IMG/VR virus record: IMGVR_UViG_3300036851_000172
Span: 1 to 64,000 of that record
DNA length: 64,000 nucleotides
DNA from: a virus
Reading direction: 5' to 3' (one strand)
In this document: positions 7,111-13,154 of the stretch, in pieces
Layout: each line of letters begins with the position of its first letter
Numbering within the stretch: the first letter of the stretch is position 1
Program-made: the position numbers and the translations under genes
Notes under the pieces: generated by a model
Database searches by the model: none
Told to the model about the DNA's origin: nothing
Seen by the model: the letters and a program-made list of their open reading frames with translations, nothing else

Positions 7111-7296
7111 TCAGTTGCCCCTCAAATATTGTGCTGTGGTGATGCCGTTCTGCTCGGCTTCATTATCAGCGTCGAACTGCACATCCGACTTGGCCGCCAG
7201 CTTCGCGCGTAGCTCCTCCATGGTGAGGTCCGGCCTGTTCCAGCAGTAGCGGCAGGCCTCCAGTATCCCTTCGTTCCAGTCGAGCGGCTTGTTCAT
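7111..7296 (-). CDS. hypothetical protein, 61 aa
   Basis: Start MNKPLDWNEGILEACRY; the short helix-rich body ends AEQNGITTAQYLRGN. Could be a small helix-turn-helix, but no clear motif. Confidence 0.62.
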   Translation of the reverse strand: MNKPLDWNEGILEACRYCWNRPDLTMEELRAKLAAKSDVQFDADNEAEQNGITTAQYLRGN

Positions 7297-7300
7297 GGCG

Positions 7301-7414
7301 TCACCATGCAACAATGGGGCTATGTGCGATGGCATCACCGATCAGCAGCACGGCAGCAACGAAAGCGCTGATCGCGAGCAGGGCGGCTAAATCTTCGGCT
7401 ATCCAGCGGATCAC
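7301..7414 (-). CDS. one-helix membrane protein, 37 aa
   Basis: GTG start with GGAGG upstream. Residues DLAALLAISAFVAAVLLIGD form one membrane helix. A homologue (48 aa) lies at the same operon position in phage 2 (52247-52393). Conserved position suggests a real role at the membrane, unknown which. Confidence 0.62.
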   Translation of the reverse strand: MIRWIAEDLAALLAISAFVAAVLLIGDAIAHSPIVAW

Positions 7415-7650
7415 GGTCGCCTCCGGACCGCGCCGGCCGAGGCGTAGGAGAGCCGCTCGAGCGTCGGCTTGTCCTGCGCGGCGAGCATCCGAAGGCAGAA
7501 GGAACAAGTGACTTCGGCGCGGTTGTCGGTGAGGTTCATCCCGTCCGCCAGCACGCGCATCCGATTGCAAAGCGTGCCATTGACGGTGCCACCGAACACG
7601 CCGGGCCGAACCCTTTGCATGTGCACCTTGGTTTCGGTCTGCTTGGTCAT
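7411..7650 (-). CDS. first gene of leftward early operon, Cys-containing, 79 aa
   Basis: Start at MTKQTETKVHMQRV. The body (RPGVFGGTVNGTLCNRMRVL, NLTDNRAEVTCSFCLRML) is about 85% identical to phage 2 52924-53154, also first in its operon. Cys residues (LCN, CSFC) may bind metal. First in the early operon in both, so likely made at once on induction. Function unknown. Confidence 0.78.
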   Translation of the reverse strand: MTKQTETKVHMQRVRPGVFGGTVNGTLCNRMRVLADGMNLTDNRAEVTCSFCLRMLAAQDKPTLERLSYASAGAVRRRP

Positions 7651-7672
7651 CGCTGGCTCCCGTGATCTGAGA

Positions 7673-7802
7673 GGGACAGAACGAAGGACCGGGGCAGTGG
7701 GGCGAGCTTGGCTCCCCGAACTTCGGCTTGAGCCCGGAGGCATCAGCGGCCGACCGGTGGGGTGCGATTGTCGCTGCAAGGCCCGGTCCTTCGTTCTGTC
7801 CC
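7673..7802. repeat. long inverted repeat in the leftward operon leader
   Basis: Arms GGGACAGAACGAAGGACCGG (7673 onward) and its complement ending at 7802 pair over 21-22 bp, separated by 86 bp. It lies between the leftward promoter and the first gene, so the transcript would start with a large hairpin. Phage 2 lacks it: there the flanks join directly. Could be an inserted miniature element or a cis-acting RNA. Confidence 0.75.
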
Positions 7803-7853
7803 GTTAACACCGTGTCTTCGGCGGGCTTCCCAGTTCCGTTATCTGATGATTGG

Positions 7854-7881
7854 AGATTACCATGACGGTAACAGATGTCAA
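7854..7881 (-). promoter_or_regulatory. leftward early promoter PL of phage 1
   Basis: Minus-strand TTGACA (7876-7881), 16-bp spacer, TAATCT (7854-7859). The perfect operator TTACC-N5-GGTAA occupies the spacer, so repressor binding would block it. Drives the genes from 7650 leftward. Confidence 0.65.
7857..7871. promoter_or_regulatory. operator OL1 (phage 1)
   Basis: TTACCATGACGGTAA, perfect 5-bp arms around a 5-bp centre, inside the PL spacer. Best match among five sites around the repressor gene. Confidence 0.72.
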
Positions 7882-7890
7882 GCGCAAAAG

Positions 7891-7905
7891 TTGCCGTCAC
7901 GGTAA
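7891..7905. promoter_or_regulatory. operator OL2 (phage 1)
   Basis: TTGCCGTCACGGTAA, one mismatch in the left arm; 34 bp from OL1 centre to centre, upstream of the PL -35. Confidence 0.65.
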
Positions 7906-7942
7906 TTATTTTTGTATGGGAATGCGACTCGGCCGGCGGGCC

Positions 7943-7959
7943 AAGCCAATCAATGGCTT
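7943..7959 (-). terminator. weak stem-loop after the phage 1 repressor gene
   Basis: AAGCCA-ATCAA-TGGCTT gives a 6-bp stem 40 bp past the repressor stop codon. There is no clear T tract, so a terminator role is only possible. Confidence 0.3.
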
Positions 7960-7998
7960 AGATTAGAAATCAGCTTTGGAGGAAATCGGCCTGAGGAT

Positions 7999-8331
7999 TT
8001 AGCTGCGGCGGACCCTGGCAGGACGCTCGGTAGGAAGCGCTTCTAATAGCGTTTGTGCAGCCCTGCGGGCCTCGGCCATCGCCGTGACGACCTCCGGGGG
8101 CCTGAGTAGATCACCCATATCGGACAGCTCAGGGGCGTGGCTCCTAAGGGCTAGGAACACCCCTGAGAGAACATTGAGGTCAACCCGCTGTGGTTCCCTG
8201 ATCCAGCGGGTCACGTTCTCCTTGTTGGTGTTCATGAGCCTGGCGAGTTCGGTTTGCGAAATGCGGGCGTGTTCTACCCACTCCTTGATGTAGTGGGGGC
8301 CCAATCTCGGGGCTTTGTACTTTGTTACCAT
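7999..8331 (-). CDS. XRE-family repressor of phage 1 (CI-like)
   Basis: 110 aa. Helix-turn-helix at about residues 22-45 (ISQTELARLMNTNKENVTRW). No C-terminal peptidase-like domain, so it is a short repressor and RecA-driven self-cleavage is not expected. Divergent from the Cro-like gene and flanked by five TTACC-N5-GGTAA operators, one of which (8325-8339) covers its own start codon, implying autoregulation. Maintains lysogeny by blocking PL and PR. Confidence 0.85.
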   Translation of the reverse strand: MVTKYKAPRLGPHYIKEWVEHARISQTELARLMNTNKENVTRWIREPQRVDLNVLSGVFLALRSHAPELSDMGDLLRPPEVVTAMAEARRAAQTLLEALPTERPARVRRS

Positions 8332-8339
8332 GACGGAAG
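8325..8339. promoter_or_regulatory. operator over the repressor start codon (phage 1)
   Basis: TTACCATGACGGAAG: left arm perfect, right arm imperfect. Overlaps the repressor ATG, so binding there would limit repressor synthesis. Confidence 0.5.
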
Positions 8340-8367
8340 CCTGCCACGCGGTCGGGGCCGCCGTCGT

Positions 8368-8382
8368 TGTCCGTCACGGTAA
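8368..8382. promoter_or_regulatory. operator OR2 (phage 1)
   Basis: TGTCCGTCACGGTAA, right arm perfect. Lies upstream of the cro promoter -35. Confidence 0.55.
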
Positions 8383-8390
8383 CTTTTCGC

Positions 8391-8419
8391 TTGCGCGATC
8401 GTTGCCGTCATGGTAACTG
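8391..8419 (+). promoter_or_regulatory. rightward promoter PR of phage 1
   Basis: TTGCGC (8391-8396), 17-bp spacer, TAACTG (8414-8419); weak -10. The spacer is filled by operator 8402-8416, the same geometry as PL. The predicted start point falls at or next to the cro ATG (8427), so the mRNA would be leaderless. Confidence 0.5.
8402..8416. promoter_or_regulatory. operator OR1 (phage 1)
   Basis: TTGCCGTCATGGTAA, one mismatch from a perfect palindrome, in the PR spacer. Confidence 0.65.
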
Positions 8420-8426
8420 TGGCGGC

Positions 8427-8657
8427 ATGGAAAGCATCCATCCGCTCAGAAATTTTCGGGAAACGCAGAATCCGCGGCTAACTCAGGATCAGTTAGCGAA
8501 CCTGCTGGGCGTGTCGAAGGCTTCTGTGTCCCGTTGGGAGACGGGCACACGAAAGCTGGATGAGGACTTGCTGTCGAGTGTGTCGGCGAAGACAGGAATT
8601 CCGAAAGCGAAGCTGCGGCCCGACTTGGCGGAACTCCTGTCGGAGACCGCTCAATGA
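8427..8657 (+). CDS. Cro-like XRE transcriptional regulator (phage 1)
   Basis: 76 aa. HTH at about residues 18-40 (LTQDQLANLLGVSKASVSRW) is a textbook XRE motif. Divergent from the repressor and first gene rightward, so it is the Cro-position protein that favours lytic growth. No Shine-Dalgarno is visible before the ATG, in line with a leaderless transcript. Confidence 0.87.
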   Translation: MESIHPLRNFRETQNPRLTQDQLANLLGVSKASVSRWETGTRKLDEDLLSSVSAKTGIPKAKLRPDLAELLSETAQ

Positions 8658-8923
8658 GCCTGCGCCGAGATGATGGATATTGGACGCGCGACAGGCGTGG
8701 TGCCGGCCAGAAGCCGCCATGCCTTCTCTTGGTCGGCTTGGAAATCGACCATCGAGCGACGGGTGATGATTCCCGTCACATGCCGGCGCCAGACGCCGCA
8801 GGTCTTGTACCAGTCGAAGAGCACGAAGCGCACCGATGGGCCGACGCGGTAGCAGTCCGCGAACGACGTAAAGTTTATTTCCGGGGCATTTCCAAGGTCG
8901 ATCAGGTCGTCGAGTTCCGTCAA
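8651..8923 (-). CDS. conserved protein convergent with cro, 90 aa
   Basis: Runs against the rightward operon and overlaps the 3' end of cro by 7 nt. Its core (ADCYRVGPSVRFVLFDWYKT) matches the gene at the same place in phage 2 (54387-54641: SECYVIGPLVRFLMWDWFRL). A conserved minus-strand gene beyond cro could be expressed in the lysogen or damp rightward transcription by collision. Function unknown. Confidence 0.7.
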   Translation of the reverse strand: MTELDDLIDLGNAPEINFTSFADCYRVGPSVRFVLFDWYKTCGVWRRHVTGIITRRSMVDFQADQEKAWRLLAGTTPVARPISIISAQAH

Positions 8924-8963
8924 TTTGGCCTCCCAACAGTGTCACCCACCGTTGGATACCATG

Positions 8964-8980
8964 ACGTGTGCTGCACACGT
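8964..8980. repeat. perfect palindromic stem ACGTGTG-CTG-CACACGT
   Basis: 7-bp arms with a 3-bp centre in the 170-bp gap 8924-9093 between the convergent gene and the first rightward gene. Could be an operator or a tight RNA hairpin. No other strong signal is seen in that gap. Confidence 0.5.
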
Positions 8981-9093
8981 GGGCAAGGAAAAACCACATT
9001 TGGTTACCGGAAAATATGCCGCGGCGGTCCCTTGGTACGGAGCCGGACAATTTACTTGACACGACAGCAGCCCTTACACGTCGGAACCTGCGC

Positions 9094-9276
9094 ATGACGG
9101 CCCCGATCTCGAACATCTATCGGTGCGGCTGTCACGGCGCGCTTGAGTGCCCGGACAGGAATCCTCCCGAGCCGTCGCTCAATGTCATCGGCGTTCTCGC
9201 CGGTGCTGTGTCAGGCGCGATCGGCGCCGGCGGCATCACGGCCTGGGCCATGTGGTGGCTGATGAGGTGCGGGTGA
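9094..9276 (+). CDS. small membrane protein with Cys motif, 60 aa
   Basis: MTAPISNIYRCGCHGALECP then a hydrophobic helix (VIGVLAGAVSGAIGAGGI). Start picked at the last ATG before the conserved-looking part. TGATG overlap with the next ORF. Confidence 0.62.
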   Translation: MTAPISNIYRCGCHGALECPDRNPPEPSLNVIGVLAGAVSGAIGAGGITAWAMWWLMRCG

Positions 9277-9365
9277 TGGACTGGTCCGCATTCTTCCTCT
9301 CGACCGGGCTGAGCTTCAGCCTTGGGTTCCTCATCGGGTACGTCGGCGAGAGGATGGATTCATGA
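9276..9365 (+). CDS. one-helix membrane peptide, 29 aa
   Basis: MDWSAFFLSTGLSFSLGFLI then GYVGERMDS. Coupled on both sides (TGATG before, ATGA after). Likely real because of the tight coupling; role unknown. Confidence 0.55.
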   Translation: MDWSAFFLSTGLSFSLGFLIGYVGERMDS

Positions 9366-9517
9366 TTTGTCGTTGCTGTCATGAGCGTCCTGTGCCGAAA
9401 GGCTTTCACTACTGCGAGTCATGCGGCGAGGCCTGCCACGCACTTATGCAGGCCGCCGCTCTTTGGTTTGTTTCACGTCTATGTCGTCAATCTGCCGCGC
9501 CAACGGCAGACAAGTAG
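9362..9517 (+). CDS. zinc-ribbon protein, 51 aa
   Basis: MICRCCHERPVPKGFHYCES then CGEAC: CxCC and CxxCxxxC groups. ATGA-coupled to the preceding peptide. Likely a small zinc protein of unknown target. Confidence 0.65.
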   Translation: MICRCCHERPVPKGFHYCESCGEACHALMQAAALWFVSRLCRQSAAPTADK

Positions 9518-9565
9518 CTACCGTGTCTCCGGTGCTGGGGAATAAGTAGCATCGGGAGTTTCCAA

Positions 9566-9946
9566 ATGGTGGAAGAGCGTTCCATGCGTGCGTTGATAGA
9601 AGCTGTGGCCGGTCCGCGCGAGTGGTCGGACACGCGAGGAAGCTGGCTCAACCGGGCGGCGAGACGCTCAGGGCTGAGCTTCAGAACAATCAAGAGCATC
9701 TGGTACGGCCAGATCAGAGATGAGAGCCACCATGCAGTCAGGCTCCTACGACACACTGCAGAGCAGCGGGCAGCGCAGCAATACGAAACCATCGCCCGCT
9801 CTCTCCAGGCTATCGACCCCGAGTTTCATAGTCCGCGCATCACTCAATATCTCGCTCTGGCTCGGGCGCTTCGCGATCTGGAAAGCTCGCAGGGAGCGCG
9901 AGAAGGCAATGCGGAAGGTTTTCCGGGGGAAGATTGGGAGGGATAG
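9566..9946 (+). CDS. helix-turn-helix phage protein, 126 aa
   Basis: Residues 26-50 (WLNRAARRSGLSFRTIKSIW) look like an HTH that reads bases; the rest is helical. Probably an early transcriptional regulator. Confidence 0.68.
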   Translation: MVEERSMRALIEAVAGPREWSDTRGSWLNRAARRSGLSFRTIKSIWYGQIRDESHHAVRLLRHTAEQRAAQQYETIARSLQAIDPEFHSPRITQYLALARALRDLESSQGAREGNAEGFPGEDWEG

Positions 9947-10240
9947 GTGACGGTTTGTTGTCCTACCTGTCATCAGCCTTACCGAGAAACGAGGCTCGGC
10001 ATTTCAATGCCGCGCCTGAAATCCGAGTTGTTCGATTCGATCAAGCTTGCGGGTGACATCGGCATCACCACAGAAGAACTGTGGGTTATGCATTACAGCA
10101 ACGCCAAGCGCTCGGCGGCTCCAACCACGATCAAGTCGCATGTCAACCAGATCAATGATCTGCTGGTCGAGACGGATTATGCCATCCGTCCGGATGGGCG
10201 CGGAAAGTCAGCACGATGGAAATTGGTAAGGGAGGGATAG
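9947..10240 (+). CDS. putative winged-helix protein with CxxC, 97 aa
   Basis: GTG start immediately after the previous stop. N-terminal CCPTCHQPY is a small metal site; residues 25-97 (SELFDSIKLAGDIGITTEEL ... STARWKLVREG-like end) look like a winged helix. Possible regulator or replication accessory. Confidence 0.62.
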   Translation: MTVCCPTCHQPYRETRLGISMPRLKSELFDSIKLAGDIGITTEELWVMHYSNAKRSAAPTTIKSHVNQINDLLVETDYAIRPDGRGKSARWKLVREG

Positions 10241-10243
10241 GTA

Positions 10244-10801
10244 GTGGAAGTCATCGAGCAGCCACGTCGGCTCAAGTACTACCTCCACTCTCCGTGGACA
10301 GAAACAACAGACAAGTACCTCATTTCTAATTGGGGGAAGAAGGGCGTTCGTGACATTGCCAATTTCATTGGTGTGACAAAAAGTAGCGCAGCGGGTCGCG
10401 CCATGCGACTTGGGCTCAAGCGCCTGCAAGCGCCGCGGTTCAAGGGGCTTACCAATGGACCCCGGAAGCGACCAGCCCCCAAGCTGGTTCGTGACAAGCC
10501 ACCCAGGTTGCCGACAAAGGCTGCAACCGATCTCGCTCCGGACCAATCCAATTGCGCAATCAGCCTGATCGAGGCGAAGCCTCATCAATGCCGGTGGCCG
10601 CTGGATGAGCCGACCGCGGCAATGATGGTCTGTGGCGAAACCAAGTGCGAAGGCTCGTCCTACTGCATCCGGCATCACAACATCGCGTATCGCAAAAACT
10701 ATGTCGTTGACGAGCAAGACAAAATACGCCGGCACCATCACTGGAAGAAGGTTTGCGTTGCAAAGGTAACTCAATTCCTCTCCGAAGAGGCAAATACATG
10801 A
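10244..10801 (+). CDS. GcrA-like transcriptional regulator (phage 1)
   Basis: 185 aa, GTG start. N-terminal HTH-like segment (YLISNWGKKGVRDIANFIGV) followed by a linker and the GcrA C-terminal signature QCRWPLDEP...VCGETKCEGSSYCIRHH. GcrA is a sigma70 co-activator that reads CcrM-methylated GANTC in alphaproteobacteria. A phage copy could redirect host polymerase to phage promoters (inference). A second GcrA is at 61289 in phage 2. Confidence 0.75.
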   Translation: MEVIEQPRRLKYYLHSPWTETTDKYLISNWGKKGVRDIANFIGVTKSSAAGRAMRLGLKRLQAPRFKGLTNGPRKRPAPKLVRDKPPRLPTKAATDLAPDQSNCAISLIEAKPHQCRWPLDEPTAAMMVCGETKCEGSSYCIRHHNIAYRKNYVVDEQDKIRRHHHWKKVCVAKVTQFLSEEANT

Positions 10802-11139
10802 TCACGCTCAATCTTCCGACGCCTCCGAGTACGAACAACTTGTATTTCAACAGGGGCAAGAGGCGTGCTCCGACCACTGAGCACAAGAACTGGATGGATG
10901 AGGCGGCACTCCAAATCATCGCCCAGCGGGTCGGCCACGTCAAAGGTCCGGTGACACTTGAGTTCGCGGTTGAGGAGAACAAGCGCCGCGACTTGGGGAA
11001 CTACGAGAAGATCGTGACCGACGCACTGGTGAGATACGGCGTGATCGAGGGCGATCGCTGCAAGACCGTGCGCGGGATACTGCTGCGCTGGTCGAGCAAT
11101 GTGAAAGGAATTCAGGTCTTCATCGAGCAAGCAGTGTAG
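10798..11139 (+). CDS. rusA: RusA-type Holliday junction resolvase
   Basis: 113 aa, ATGA-coupled to the GcrA-like gene. RusA family pattern: LPTPPSTNNLYFNRGKRRAP at the start, the acidic catalytic segment RRDLGNYEKIVTDALV and GVIEGDR. Resolves four-way junctions during phage recombination and replication before packaging. Confidence 0.85.
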   Translation: MITLNLPTPPSTNNLYFNRGKRRAPTTEHKNWMDEAALQIIAQRVGHVKGPVTLEFAVEENKRRDLGNYEKIVTDALVRYGVIEGDRCKTVRGILLRWSSNVKGIQVFIEQAV

Positions 11140-11144
11140 TGGTC

Positions 11145-11615
11145 ATGAGCAAGGCATGGATGCCGCTCTATATCGGTGATTACAAACGGGACACCGGGCA
11201 TCTGACCACGCTTGAGCACGGCGCCTACTTCCTCCTGATCATGCACTACTGGGAGAAAGGGCCATTGCCGAATGATGATGTGCGACTGGCTAGGATTGCC
11301 GGGGTTTCGCTGAAGCAATGGTCTTCCCTGCGGGAAGTAGTCATTTCATTCTTCAGTGAAGCAAATGCTAAGCAATTGCTTCGCCACAAACGCATTGATG
11401 AGGAGCTTACCAAAGCCGAAATAATCTCGGCAAAACGGGCACTTGCGGGTGCCAAGGGCGGCTTCTCCAATCGTGGCAAGACCAACCAAGAACGAAATTA
11501 CGGGAAAGCATTTGCTAAGCAAAGGGACGACCAATCACAATCACATAGTAATCTTTCTTCTATTGCCGAGGCCATGCGCTCGAGAGCGAGAAGGACTTTC
11601 GAGGAAGAAAGGTAA
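11145..11615 (+). CDS. DUF1376 (YdaU-like) replication-associated protein
   Basis: 156 aa. Hallmark start WMPLYIGDYKRDTGHLTTLE HGAYFLLIMHYW, the DUF1376 signature, often found in the replication-initiation slot of phages. The C-terminal basic tail is low complexity. ATG 11145 preferred to the GTG at 11139. Confidence 0.82.
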   Translation: MSKAWMPLYIGDYKRDTGHLTTLEHGAYFLLIMHYWEKGPLPNDDVRLARIAGVSLKQWSSLREVVISFFSEANAKQLLRHKRIDEELTKAEIISAKRALAGAKGGFSNRGKTNQERNYGKAFAKQRDDQSQSHSNLSSIAEAMRSRARRTFEEER

Positions 11616-11620
11616 GCAAG

Positions 11621-11806
11621 ATGGATGATGTGCCCGACTACATCGTGAGAGCCGGCATCCCGAAAAAGAAAGATGAGCGGTATCCGCCAGTTGTGCGTCG
11701 TCCTGGGCCGCCCGAGGGCGAGGACTATTTCACGCTGACGGAACGGCATGGCCGCCCAGTTGGCGTGTTTGAGCAGCACGGCCGCACCATCCCCTACAAG
11801 GGCTGA
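11621..11806 (+). CDS. hypothetical protein, 61 aa
   Basis: MDDVPDYIVRAGIPKKKDER... ends VFEQHGRTIPYKG. Between the DUF1376 gene and the next early gene. Unknown function. Confidence 0.65.
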   Translation: MDDVPDYIVRAGIPKKKDERYPPVVRRPGPPEGEDYFTLTERHGRPVGVFEQHGRTIPYKG

Positions 11807-11828
11807 CCCCATGCACACAGGACTCTTG

Positions 11829-12362
11829 ATGGCCAAGCGCAAGAACCGTCTCGTCACCGCCCGCGAGCCCAATGGGCGGATCCAGCGCTCGGTGGAGCGT
11901 GAACTGTCGCCCACGGAGGCGCGGCGTCTCAGGGATGCTGCATTTCGCGGGCTCAGGGATGCGGAGTGGGGAACCGAGCTCGGCCGCATGTGCCTTGAGG
12001 GCGCCATCACGTGGACGATGTATTTGGCCGGCAAGCGCTGGCGGGAGCAGGCAGAAACCTATCGGCGGGCGATCGGGGTCTTCCCGGTCCGGTCGGCCTC
12101 GCTTGAGCGTGGCAGTCGCAGCACAACATCCGATCCGGATTCCGAGGATGGCCGAAAGCAAGCCCAGCGCGAAGCCAATGGTGCAGAGAGGTTTTTCGAG
12201 GCGCATGCTCGCCTCATCACGGCTGGGCCGGTCGCGGAAAGCATGGTCAGGCTGGTGTGCGAGGAAGACATCTCGGCAGCCAGTTACGTGGAGCGCGTGG
12301 CTTTGTGGAAAGGGCTGCGCGCTCTTGTGGACCACTACAATTTGACGAAGCAGGAGAAATAG
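11829..12362 (+). CDS. hypothetical phage protein, 177 aa
   Basis: Starts MAKRKNRLVTAREPNGRIQR and has a helical core (MCLEGAITWTMYLAGKRWRE, a common phage hypothetical pattern) that ends in YNLTKQEK. Possibly a late-gene regulator given its place before the terminase, but no motif shows this. Confidence 0.7.
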   Translation: MAKRKNRLVTAREPNGRIQRSVERELSPTEARRLRDAAFRGLRDAEWGTELGRMCLEGAITWTMYLAGKRWREQAETYRRAIGVFPVRSASLERGSRSTTSDPDSEDGRKQAQREANGAERFFEAHARLITAGPVAESMVRLVCEEDISAASYVERVALWKGLRALVDHYNLTKQEK

Positions 12363-12470
12363 CCTATGTCGTCATTTAGGCAGGTTGGTGATTTGCGCCT
12401 GCCCCTCCACACCTACTCACGGTCTGGCCCCCGCTGTCACAACGGCGGGAGCTGGCTATCTGGAGCATCC

Positions 12471-12623
12471 ATGATGGACCTGACTCAAGCACTCGCCGTT
12501 ATCGCCTATCTGCATGATGGGTTTGACGATGGCTACAGCCAGGAGCAAAAGGCGGCATACGATGCTGCCATGGCCATTATCGGGCAGAGCGCGCGGGATA
12601 TGATTGGGGAACCAGATCAATGA
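12471..12623 (+). CDS. hypothetical protein, 50 aa
   Basis: Start MMDLTQALAVIAYLHDGFDD with GGAG 5 nt upstream; the longer in-frame ORF to 12366 has poor coding character. ATGA overlap with the next gene. The 100 bp before the start hold nothing clear. Confidence 0.6.
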   Translation: MMDLTQALAVIAYLHDGFDDGYSQEQKAAYDAAMAIIGQSARDMIGEPDQ

Positions 12624-12838
12624 ATGAAGAGCTTTTGAAGGCCGAGAATGAAACGCTGCGCGACATGGCTGTCATAACGGCGGGTGCTGGCGTTTGCGGC
12701 TGCGGCGCCTGTTCGCCATCCTTCGGGAACTCCTCAGGAGTCCAACACACATCCGACTGTGCCGTACACAACGCCCCCGCCCTTCCGGTCGGGCCTTGTG
12801 ACTGCGGTGGGCGGACGCCACCGGAGCCAAATAGTTAG
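12620..12838 (+). CDS. Cys-rich small protein, 72 aa
   Basis: N-terminal helix (NEELLKAENETLRDMAVI), then CGCGAC, CAVH and CDCGG: likely metal binding. Last gene before the packaging genes. Confidence 0.65.
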   Translation: MNEELLKAENETLRDMAVITAGAGVCGCGACSPSFGNSSGVQHTSDCAVHNAPALPVGPCDCGGRTPPEPNS

Positions 12839-12848
12839 ACGGTAAAAT

Positions 12849-13154
12849 ATGGGTAGACCATTAGGCTCACAAAACAAGGACAAGCGCTTCAAGGCGGCCT
12901 TGGTCCGATACGTCGATGCCGACCCCAAACGCCTCGATGAAATGGCTGAAAAGCTGTGGCTCAAAGCCATGGGCGGCGATGTCGTGGCGATGAAGGAAGT
13001 GGCTGACCGTCTCGACGGCAAGGTGGCCCAGCCAGTCGGCGGCTCTGACGACCTCCCTCCCGTTCAAATCGAAGAAGTGATACGCACCATTGTCGATCCT
13101 CGAGATAAAGACAGCGAGGGCGTTCAAGCCCCTCCTGAGCCCAGCCAGGTATAA
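12849..13154 (+). CDS. putative terminase small subunit
   Basis: 101 aa: MGRPLGSQNKDKRFKAALVR... and AMGGDVVAMKEVADRLDGKV. Size, basic N-terminus and position directly before the large subunit (65-nt overlap if the latter uses its first start) fit a small terminase that recognises DNA for packaging. Confidence 0.65.
   Translation: MGRPLGSQNKDKRFKAALVRYVDADPKRLDEMAEKLWLKAMGGDVVAMKEVADRLDGKVAQPVGGSDDLPPVQIEEVIRTIVDPRDKDSEGVQAPPEPSQV

Noticed and set aside
9056-9080. Promoter with TTGACA at 9056 before the phage 1 right operon
   Set aside because: No acceptable -10 at 16-18 bp; only a TTACAC at 13 bp.
12429-12460. GC-rich hairpin before 12471 as a terminator
   Set aside because: Stem is short and no T run follows; it lies in the 5' side of an early gene within a continuous operon.
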